Shown here one piece after another: positions 10,536 to 21,000 of a DNA stretch of 27,029 nt (positions within the stretch are counted from its first letter, which is position 1; each line of letters opens with the position of its first letter). Origin of the DNA: Branchiostoma floridae (lineage: Eukaryota; Chordata; Leptocardii; Amphioxiformes; Branchiostomatidae); contig NC_049981.1 in NCBI RefSeq assembly GCF_000003815.2, forward strand, positions 29,180,700 through 29,207,728, in the 5' to 3' direction. The translations under genes were made by a program, and so were the position numbers. The notes beneath the pieces are model-generated. The model had not been told where the DNA came from. It saw nothing but the letters and a program-made list of their open reading frames with translations, and searched no databases.

Positions 10536-10816
10536 CACCAGATAAGGCCCTTTTTATCTTGCTTAAGTTTCGGCATGACATTATGAGACGTAAGTGCTGT
10601 AAAACGACGTGTGGATGTGGAATGCTAAAGTTAATATTAAGATAATCTGATATGCTACGGAGTGTAGATATGTAGCATAGGGCCCACAGCCTAAGAAATG
10701 TGATAGATAGATAGATATTTAAACGACATGCGGTTTGATTTTCTGAATCCAAGTATCAAACAACTAACAGCGGACGCTCATCTAAAATTCTCGATTTCGA
10801 ACATCCATTTTTTCAG
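10536..10816. other. no further exon found upstream of the GST exons
   Basis: I searched this stretch, and back to 9000, for the N-terminal glutathione-binding domain of the transferase that follows and saw none. A short TAGATAGATAG microsatellite is near 10703. The 10803-10816 interval is a pyrimidine-rich tract leading to the CAG acceptor. Confidence 0.4.
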
Positions 10817-10920
10817 GCGGAGCTCCAGAAGGAATTGGCAGGAGGGTTCCTGCCGCAGTTCCTCGCATCGGGAACTACGAGAAGTTAGCGAGCGCGGAGG
10901 GATTCTTCGTCGGTGATTCG
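10817..10920 (+). CDS. sigma-class GST, penultimate exon (apparent frameshift)
   Basis: Glutathione S-transferases conjugate glutathione to electrophiles in the cytosol; the sigma class includes hematopoietic prostaglandin D synthase-like enzymes. This exon encodes part of the helical C-terminal domain: AELQKELAGGFLPQFL in one frame, then IGNYEKLASAEGFFVGDS in the next. It starts after a TTTTTTCAG acceptor and ends at TCG|GTTCGT. The two family-like halves are in different frames and the exon is 104 nt. A length divisible by three would be expected, because it ends in phase 0 and its first half reads from the first base. One base appears to be missing near 10860-10868. It may be a sequencing error or a true break. 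The N-terminal thioredoxin-like domain is not in the window. Confidence 0.7.
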
Positions 10921-11307
10921 GTTCGTAATCAACCTCTGCGTGTAATGAACGAGACGAAAACCACGTGCACTAAAACAGAGGCAACATATACGGTGTATCA
11001 TATTGTAGGCTTCGATGCCATTAGAGCGCTAAGTTTACAGAGCATATCTGATGCTTTGTTTATGGATATACAAGCCAATATCATTATGTTCTTTGTCGTT
11101 GAAATGGGTGCAAGGATCAAACGTTTTGTAATAAATACATAAATAGACCAAATATTACATGTTGTAAGGGATTGCTTTCGTCTAAAATGGGATTTCCGAC
11201 CGAACCAACGGTTCCTACCTAGCCTGACGAACTATGAGAATAGATAACGTAAAGACAATGTCTTACGTAATCTAATATAAAACTTGATGTTCTTTCAATG
11301 TCTACAG

Positions 11308-11481
11308 CTGACCTGGGCCGACATCGCGTTCTTCAACATGATTGGCTGGGTGACGCCCATGAACCCCGCCGTGCTGGACGGGTTTCCCAACCTCGCCAAG
11401 GTCATGGACATGGTCAAGGTCATGCAGTCCCAACAGTGGGTCGCTAGGTGGCTCAAGGAGCGCCCGCAGACCAAAATGTAG
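11308..11481 (+). CDS. sigma-class GST, terminal exon
   Basis: 57 codons plus TAG, opening at a TCTACAG acceptor in phase 0 and continuing GDS from the previous exon with LTWADIAFFNMIGWV. The (L/V)T-x-AD motif is the conserved N-capping/hydrophobic-staple helix of the GST C-terminal domain. The rest (FPNLAKVMDMVKVMQSQQWVA then WLKERP) matches the usual sigma-class ending, in which FPNL precedes the last helices. GC content and third-position use are clearly coding-like. A possible AATAAA poly(A) signal is at 11763-11768. The gene faces the Rieske gene tail to tail. Because the first domain exons are not seen and the preceding exon looks frameshifted, the locus may be a pseudogene or a gene with distant 5' exons. 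Confidence 0.8.
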   Translation: MTWADIAFFNMIGWVTPMNPAVLDGFPNLAKVMDMVKVMQSQQWVARWLKERPQTKM

Positions 11482-12046
11482 CCAAAGTGCCGTTGTCATT
11501 GCAACAGCTAAAATAGTCGTTTGGCAGGATCTAACACCGTACTAATGTTTCCTTACCAAGGTACAGAGTAAAGCAGTTTTTAATTCCATTTTTGTGTATA
11601 TTACATGTAGAACCATAGACTAACCTAACGGACAAATGAAGGCCTGCCTAATAATACCAGGTTGAATTTCTTACCAATCTACCACCAGTGTAACATAACC
11701 ATTAAAACGGCTTACCATGTGTGGCTTACAGCAAATGCCACGCGCTTTCCTACAGTGATTCCAATAAATCTACCTAAACCTCCATGTGCACAAATGGACT
11801 TTTTACATACTAGTATGTGTGCGTCTTAAAGCAAGGGATTCATACATGATTACATTATATAGATTACATATATCGTTCTTGGTACCATTATTGGAGCACC
11901 CATTTGTATTTACCTTAGCTTGAATATTTTTTTTTAATCATTATTATATTTTAACATTATTCAATTACACCCCTTATTCAATTGCACAATTCCCCATAAA
12001 GGCATTGATAGAGAAAGCTAAAAACAGGCTTTGCCTGACGATTCCT
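11482..12046. other. convergent intergenic region (two 3' UTRs)
   Basis: AT-rich stretch between two stop codons facing each other. AATAAA at 11763 on the plus strand can serve the GST. On the minus strand only a variant ATTAAA (about 11933-11938) is seen as a candidate signal for the Rieske gene. No other feature. Confidence 0.5.
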
Positions 12047-12259
12047 TCAGCAGGAAATGTCCATTGACTCCAGCCCTGCCCTCAGATCCCGCGCCAGTTG
12101 GAGGTGGAAGGCGTGCACGGGCATTTCCGGTCCGGGCGCGTACCGTCCCACGTCGAACGCAGTGGACTCCATGCCCCTCTGAACCCCCTCACACACCCTC
12201 GTGTCCTCCTGCTGGACCTGGTCACTGTCCTGAAGGCTCTGGTCGATGAAGTTTGCCAG
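12047..12259 (-). CDS. Rieske gene exon 9 (terminal)
   Basis: 70 codons plus TGA. It encodes the C-terminal helices: LANFIDQSLQ, DSDQVQQEDTRVCEGVQRGM, FDVGRYAPGPEMPVHAFH and a tail ending DISC. The D of QQED is the likely third iron ligand by position. V-C-E-x-VQ-x-G and the GRYAP turn are usual for the family. GC-rich with strong third-position bias. Acceptor AACTTCAG. Confidence 0.88.
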   Translation of the reverse strand: MANFIDQSLQDSDQVQQEDTRVCEGVQRGMESTAFDVGRYAPGPEMPVHAFHLQLARDLRAGLESMDISC

Positions 12260-15200
12260 CTGAAGTTAAGAGGATGTGACAATTTATAAATGATATCACG
12301 AGTTTTAAAAATTACAGATGTTCTCATAGATGTAATGCTGAAGATAACTTCATTTGAAAATTCATGGCCGTAGGCTGATTGCATGGGTGCAAACATAGTC
12401 AAATAAAATTGCAATCTCTACAACTGGATAAAAACCGGGATTTACTTCCGGGCGTTTCGAGTGACATCGATCACTCTTCTTCACCGTCACTAGAATGAAG
12501 TAACAGTAAACAATGTACACGAAAGTAGTATCTATTATATACACCTATCTCATTCTGCATAAATTACTGCCAGTTCCATGACGCCGATCATTTTCTCTTA
12601 ACGATTTTCATGAAATTAGTTCCACGCAAAACGTGTGTTCAAAAGAACAACCTTGATAGTACATCCATAGTCTGATTGAGTAATATTACACCGTTCATCT
12701 GATTCCAAATGTAAATTCCAAACTCTTCACACTAACGATGACACAATAAAAAGCTATTATATTGCATCAGGTTTTCACCTTGCACCCTCCGTAGTCTAGC
12801 GAGACTAATTATAAGGAGCATGCACTCCACAAGAGAGCTAGGAATAAAGCCATCCCCTCCCCTTTATTATCCACCTTAAGACTATCCTACCTCTGTCTCG
12901 CTCATCTCGTTCGCAAATGTCTCCTTCAGGTAAAAGTCATAGATCATCAAAGAGCGGTCGGGCCCCAGCGGAAGCACGATGTTGATGTCCAACCAAGGAC
13001 CGTACCTGTATATTAAACAGATACAGTCGAAATGACAACGCACTCAAGTGAAATAAACTCATGCCGCCATCGAACAAGAATAGAATCTAACTTACAAAAG
13101 AACGTCGGCATATAAACAGAGGCATTGGTGGCGTTAGTGTGGCGTAACTGGTATAGCATTGGGCTTGGAGTCTAGGTCCCGATCATGCCCCGACGTTATG
13201 CCCCTGGCCTGGGAAAGGCACTTGGGAAAGGCAAAGCTTTCCCTTGTGGTGGAGTGACGCCCACCGAGCTTCCTCGGCTGATGTGTCTAAATGTGTGCTA
13301 AAACACGCTACGGATTTGGTGCACTAATGTGCCAACATCTGCAGATTGGCATCCACCAAGAACCGTTATTTTTTATAAAACGGACAGATAAATGTATCCA
13401 TGTATGACATCGACTAAGTGCCATATTTTCTAAGGGCGCAAATCCTGACCCCTCACAAGGTGTTTCTGATGGGATACGGATAAAGCAAGGGGTTAAAACC
13501 TCAATGAAATTTCGAGTTAAACACATAAAGTGTTGACTTAAACACGTAAAAAATCACGCCCGTACCTGTTAACCAGTAGGTTCGGATAGATGCAGGAGTA
13601 CACCGCCTTCGTCCCAATGCGCTGTCGTTTTGCACTATCACCGCCGTCTGCTTTGCCGATGCACACCTATATACGTATCAGATAAACGCAAAGGAATATA
13701 GATCTCGTGTAAGAACATTGAACAAGATCTAGATCTAGAAGTCTCACTAGGTCCTTTTACAGAGATCAGGACCTGAGAGACGGCAATGTATCCGACTTTC
13801 TACAGAGGGAGGAGAGAACAGGAAAGAAAGGAAAAAAAGAAAGGTAAGAAGAGTGAATCTGTAGACAAGGAATTATATTTTGATTTTATCCATTGGCTTC
13901 TTTGTAGATTTGTTCTTCATCTCCCTCTTTAAAAAATATAAAACTTGGTACCCTTATAGTCGAATTTAGAATAGGAAACATGTGAAATATGTGGATTGTC
14001 TATGTACGTGAAAAAGCAAACGAAACGGTTTACCTGCATGTTGTAAATATCCCCCACCTCTGTGCGGAAGGTACTAAGGTCCAGATTGGACGACAGATCG
14101 CGGTGAACGTACTCCAGATGATACCCGCCGTCTGACGCGTTGTCCACGATCAGCTTCCAGTTACAACTGGCAGAAAAAATGCAACAAAAACAAAAGATTT
14201 GTCTTAATATATATAGATGCAGATGTCCGCTGATGCAAGTTCTACCTACAGCTCCATTTTCTATTGTTACAATGTTGGCATTGATTTTTCTGTTTACAAT
14301 TAAATGGGGGGGGGGGGGGGGCATTAGGACCCCTTAAAAACTATATTTCTTAAAGGCACACAGCTTTGGGTTTACTTATTTGTTAAAACTTCCTGGCACT
14401 TAAATTTCACAATGAAGGCAACTTTTTACCAAACTTTTTCAAATCTACATGGCATATTTTTGAATCAACGAGACTTTTCTAAATCATCGTACGTGTGTTA
14501 ACGCTATATGATATCAAATTGATGGCGGTTAAGTACTGACTTGAGCTGGTACTGCCTGCGGCAGACGTGGCGCATGCCGCTGCTGAAGCCCATCTCCTCC
14601 AGCTCCAGCATCAACGGCAGTACCTTCTGGTCATACTCATCTTCATCCGGCTGGAAAACAAAACTTCGTGATTGGCACATGAACATCAATTAAGATGACC
14701 AGAAGATGAAGTTTCCCGGCCAAGACAACAGATTTAACGCTAGAGAAGTTCAAGTTGCTCCATCCCCCGTTTTGTGATAACATTCATGTACAAATGCCAA
14801 ACCACTGCAGCAAATACCAGAGGTCTTTGGAATGATGGTCGTTTTGCAGTCAGTTTTGTATATTCGAAGACCAAGTTGGATCAAGATAACATCCTCTTTT
14901 AATCTCTCTCTCTCTCTCTCTATCTTTCTCTCTCTTCCACTCCCATTTTTTTGTTCAGTGTCATTCCTCTCTATATTTTTCTCACCCCTCCCTATCTCCC
15001 TCTCTCACATACATTTGACCTATCTCCGCTCCATCTCTACTGTTCATCTTGCTCTCCCTGTCTCTGCATTTTTGTCTCTCATCCCTCATTTCTATCTCTA
15101 TCTGTCCAATGAACCCCCCCTGTCTCAATGAATCCCCCTATAAATCTTGATTATCTTATCTACAAACGCAGACGCGCTCTCGTCAGTCTGTAGCCCTGCA

Positions 15201-17915
15201 TGATAACTCACATATCCGTCCAGTCTGAGGAACACCAGCGGACCCCAGGTGCGCACGGCTATGGGCTTCAGTCCGTTACCTCTGGCAGTGAAGTTTTTGA
15301 TACCCCGAAGTTTGGTTGGTTTCGTCAGCCTTCGGAAGACAGGGGAAATAGTAATAACAACAGTAACAACAGTAACAACAATAACAGCAGACCAGTTGGC
15401 ACCAGTTTATTATTAAACGTTACATATCGTTAGGGTAATGTCATCATTGATTTCCGTAAAACTGCTTCAACTAGTCCGCTTTTGAGGGTCTGACGTGTGT
15501 AAGGTCCTACCTATATTTTTTGTTTACAAAATGCAATTAGAGATCGAAATAAACAAACAAACATGATGTATGCTTTTCAATTTTACATTTTGTTCAGTGT
15601 TGCCATCGACAGCCATATGGGATCCCCTAAAATTTTGAAATAAAATCTTCTAGTTGGGGTAATGACACGAAGGCAGGTGTGATGCCGTTTGATTGGACAG
15701 ATAGTTCAAAGCAAAAACAGGACACTAAACTCAGGCAAATACAATATGTACAGTCCTTTCTGGTGTAAGAATATAGTGCTCAGAACCTGCCATCCAGCCC
15801 GTAAGTCCACCCATGGTAGCAGCAGACGAACTGGTTAGCTTCGCCAGCGTCCTGGAACTCCACGATGTTGCCATGGTGACAGCAGACGTTATAGAAAGCT
15901 CTCAGAGTGTTGGACTTGTCAGACGACACTATGAACGGCTCTCTGCCGATGGTACCTGTCCATAGATAAAATGACTTTGAGTGTAGTATTTTCGAAACTT
16001 GGTAATTTTTCTAACTGAAGATATGGAAGACTATGATATGGAAAAATTTTGAAGCCCGAATCTCAAATCTAACTAGAGTTCCACGACCCCATACCTTCGC
16101 CAAATAAGCCTACCTTTCTTTACAACTGCTGTATTAATTGTGTTTGTCATTGATTGTGCAAATAAGGTTCTCATTTGCATAAATTACATCAGCTGATCAT
16201 CTCCTCCACCAGACAGCAGATGTACACAATCTATGTTAAGAAAGAAGGCTTTTATCGCATTTTCTGCTAATTTATGCAAATGAGGATCTCATTTGCATAA
16301 TTGATGTTTAACGATGTTCACCTGTACATAACTTCCAAATGCTATAAGTAAGAAGTTGCCGTCATTTACCACGATGACTTTATAGCATTTTCTCATTAAT
16401 TATGCAAATAAGGTCTTTATTTTGCGTAATATACATCAATCAATATCCTGTCCTTCTCAGTTACAAATGTTACATGTTGCAATGGTCCCATAATTTCCTA
16501 ATTAATTATGCAAATTAGACACAAATTTGCATAATTGTTATGTCATTATATGTAGCATAACTTCAGACATCTACATACCAAAAATCATAACAATCCGTTA
16601 ATCCTTTCTTGAGTTATTCCCTTTTAAAGTCTGACATTAAACCTGTCCTGCAGTTCCAAAACAAGCCGCTAGGGGGCCCAAATTTACACCACTTACTCAC
16701 GGCATCAAGAGCTGTCTACCACTCAATAACCATAGCCGCAGCATGTTCAAAACTTGAGATATCAAACCAGGAAGTTCCGCTGCAGTCCCGTTACAGCCTG
16801 CTAGGGGGCCCAAAATCTAATCTTTCCAGGTCTCATCTAGACCTACCCACAAACCGAATATCAATAGAATCCATCCAGGCATTCTCGTACACAATCTATG
16901 TTAAGAAAGAAGGCTTTAATCACATTTTCTGATAATTTATGCAAATGAGGATCTCATTTGCATAATCAATGTTCAACGATGTTCACCTGTACATAACTCA
17001 TTTACCACAATAAAATTATAGCATGTTCTCATTAATTATGCAAATTAGGTCTTTATTTTGCATAATATATATCAATCAATATTCTTCTCCTTGTCAGTTA
17101 CAAATGTCACATGTTGCAATGGTCCCATAATGGAACTGAGCGTGTTCATAAAATTTCCTAATTAATTATGCAAATTAGATACCAATTTGCATAATTAATA
17201 TGTCATTATATGAAGCATCACTTAAGCTATCTACATACCAAAAATCATGACAATCTGTCAACTCCTTCTTGAGTTATTCCCTTTCAAAGTCTGACAGTAA
17301 ACCTGCCCTGCAGTTCCAAAACAAGCCGCTAGGGGGCCCAAACCTATACCACTTACTCTCGACATCAAGAGCTATCCACCACTTTAAAATCGTTGCCGCA
17401 TCATGTCCAAAACTCGAAATATCAAACCAGGAAGTTTCGCTGCAGTACCGCTAGGAGGCCCAGAATCTAATCGTTTTTAGGTCTCAACAAGACCTACCCA
17501 CATACCGAATATTAATACAATCCATCCAGGCGTTCTTGAGTTATGATGGTCTTCTACAGACATAGAAACATACATACATACATACACACATACACACGCT
17601 ACCCAAAACATAACCTTCTTGGCGAAGGTAATAAATATCTAAGCGGCATGAACAGGGCGATAACTCTTACCAGTGAAGAATGCTCCTGGGGTGGAAACCT
17701 GGTCCGTCCTTCCCACCGCCACCCAGTTGTTTCTCCACACGGTTCGTGCTTCCAAATCATGGATCCTGGAATCCTTGTACCTGTACATAGTAATAGTGTG
17801 TTTACAAACATTTTTAACGAGCATGTAAAGCACACAACTTATTACCTTCAATTGGATAAAGTTGTAGGGGCCACCTACCCGTCTTGAGATGAAATAAATA
17901 AACGGAGATATTTAA

Positions 17916-18008
<93 letters not shown>

Positions 18009-18016
18009 TAGTAGTA

Positions 18017-18056
<40 letters not shown>

Positions 18057-21000
18057 GCTTTTATTGAAAAAACGAGCAGGGAAGAACAGCGTTAGTATAA
18101 AATCAAACTTTTTTGGTAAAAGATAATGTAAGTCATGACAATAGGGTACGCTAAAATGTTTCCCGCACATTCTGCTAGCGATCTAGCACAGCCCATGCAG
18201 CGATCTAGCACAGCCCATGCTGCGAACTAGCACAGCACATGCAGCGATCTAGCACAGCACATGCAGCGATCTAGCACAGCACATGCAGCGAGCTAGCACA
18301 GCACATGCAGTCAGCTAGCACAACTCATGCAGTCAGCTAGCACAGCCCATGCAGCGAGCTAGCACAGTTCATGCATCGCGCTAGCACAGCACATGCAGCG
18401 AGCTAGCACAGCCTTGCGGTGAGCTAGCACAACCCATGTAGCGCTCTAGCACAGGCTTGCGGTGAGCTAGCACAGCCCATGCATTGAGCTAGCACAGCCC
18501 ATGCATCAAGCTATCACAGCCCATGCTGCGATCTAGCACAGCCCATGTAGCGAGCTAGCACAGCTTATGCTGCGAACTAGCACAGCCCATGCATCAACCT
18601 AGCACAGCTCATGCAGCGAGCTAGCACAGCCCATGCAGCGATCAAGAACGGCCCTGCAGCGAGCTAGCACAGTCCATGCAGCGAAATAGCACAGCTCATG
18701 CAGTGAGCTAGCACAGTTCATGCGGCGAGCTAGCACAGTCCATGCAACGAACTAGCCTAGTCCATGCGGTGAGATAGCACAACCCATGCAGCGAGCTAGC
18801 ACAACCCATGCAGTGAGCTAGTACAGCTCGGCTTCGAGCTAGCACAGCCGATGCGGTAAGCACTTTGGCCTTTTGCCAGAATATACCCCTCTCTGAGTTC
18901 ACTGACTCTTTCACGGAGTAGCAATACTCCGATTACAGGTCACCGCCCTTATTCACTTCAGCCTGTGTACCTTTGGCGTTTTGTAAAAATGCCAAAAAAT
19001 GTAAAGGATATAATAGAAAGCCTGTTGCATGGCAGCCGCAGCTGTTCCCGTGTGTTAATTTCCGGCCGGGAAAAAGAAATCATATTTTGCTTACTTTATC
19101 TACGTAAGGGATATTAAACTTGGGAAGGTACATTTAAAGATTTAACGGAGACCATAACGACTTTTCGGAAAATTTCGTCAGACGCACCAACTAGATGGTG
19201 GCGTGAGCGCCTCATGTACAGGATCATCGAGGGAGAACCGCAACACCTCGTTGGCAATGGACCTGTCGACGTTTATCTTCGTGAAGCGTCGGTCTGTCTT
19301 CGTGAAGCGTCGGTCTGCCGTCGTGAAGCGTCGGTCTGCCGTCGTCGAGAATGGTCGGAAAATCCGGACACTTGCAGCGTGACGACACGCTAGCATGTAC
19401 AGTGATGATCTCATCAGGCTCGCCATGTTTTTGTGTATCTAAAGCCTGGTCATGGGACCAAATAACACGTTAATTTTCACAGTCCCACCTCGCAAACAAT
19501 TGTAAAAAAAAAATGATATCTAAACTTAGTTCCCTTACTCAAAATTGACATAGTTCATTTGATTCTATGTACCGGTATTGGATTGTTTTAGTTTATACAT
19601 TATTCTTAAAACGCGGGAGACCGAGCAATACGTGCTTAGCTTGTCTACGTTAAGTTGTAACGTTCAATTCAACGGTGGCAAGACCGACATTTCAACACAT
19701 ATGAGTCAGGATCAGGGGTGCAGGGATGTTGGCGTGAGCCATTCCCGTGGACTATTGGTAAGACGTCAGAAAAACAAGATACATTATTTTATTTTACACT
19801 ACCCCCAATCGAGTCATCGCAACAGCCTTTGAGTGGCCATTCAGTTTGATCACTAGTGCGAACTTAATTAGCAAGAAAACACAGTTAGCTTGGCAGTAAA
19901 AGTGTTGTTTTGCCCCAGACTTAACAGTGCGTAATAACCAAATCTAACCAACGTAAAACTATCAACTATACATCGTAAAGTAGAACCGGTCTACCTAAAC
20001 ACCTTAAACGACCTCAGACAACCTCAAACGACCTCAAACGGCTGTAGTATGTGGTGTACATGAGGCAACAATCTTGTATGGCGCTTTGGATACATTCTTT
20101 ATGAATTTATTAATAAAATGCAGTCTTAAGTATTTACCAGTTATTTCGAGCTAATCCGTCGGTTCCATGATTCAAGCAATATCTGGCCGCAATATTGAAA
20201 AGTATTTTTTTATACTCCTATCACCTTACCCACGATCTTCAGGCGTTCGTCGCGATTGCTGGAAGGTAGGCCTATTCTAAAATCGACAGAGAGTCGTGCG
20301 TATTTTTCGCCTGAAAACCGTCCCTGTCACATATAAGCGAGGCTCGGGCGATCGCCTAAGAATACATTTTAGATGAACCTCACATAACATGGCGCCACCT
20401 CTTGCAGGCGGACGAGGTAAGACAAAACATTCCTCATAAAAAGGCAATAGTTCAATCAATTTTAATGTCTTAGTTGTGGGAATCTTTTCACCAGTCAATG
20501 GACCGCACAGGCAGAATAGAAATGATCACAAGAAAGAAATTGTGTGATAAACCCAGCTCGCATACTAACACAGGAGCCACAACGACTCGCTGTATCAAAG
20601 AAAGTCTGCATTTACGACGACACGCTAACATGTACATCTCAGGCTCGCCATGTTTTTGTGTATCTATAGCCTGGTGGGACCAAATAAACACGTACATGTT
20701 CACAGTCCCACCTCGCAAACAATTGTAAAAAAACTTAGTTCCTTTACTCAAAATTGACATATTCCATTTGATTCTATTACCGATATTGGATTGTTTTAGT
20801 TTATACATTATTCTTAAAACGCGGGAGACCGAACAATACGTGCAAACGTAGCTTGCCTAGATTAAGTTGTAACGTTCAGTTCAATGGTAGCAAGGCTGAC
20901 ATTTCAACACATATGAGTCATGATCAGGAGTGCAGGCGTATTTCCAGACCGTGGGATATAGATACGTAAGAAGTCAGAAAAACAAAATATATTATGGTGC

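Noticed and set aside
16609-17454. Two related open frames starting MSYSL(L/S)KSD as a duplicated gene
   Set aside because: They are the two copies of a 665-bp repeat, differ in length through stops, and lie in an intron of the opposite-strand gene.
17814-18170. Minus-strand poly-Leu open frame resembling a membrane segment
   Set aside because: It is the reverse reading of the first TAG microsatellite and is interrupted by no real exon.
18176-18860. CRISPR-like regular repeats
   Set aside because: Copies are directly adjacent, vary at internal positions and have no unique spacers; the context is a eukaryotic intron.
20488-20808. 106-codon minus-strand frame as a new gene
   Set aside because: Only the MYMLACRR part is meaningful, and that is the decayed first-exon copy; the rest reads through unrelated sequence.
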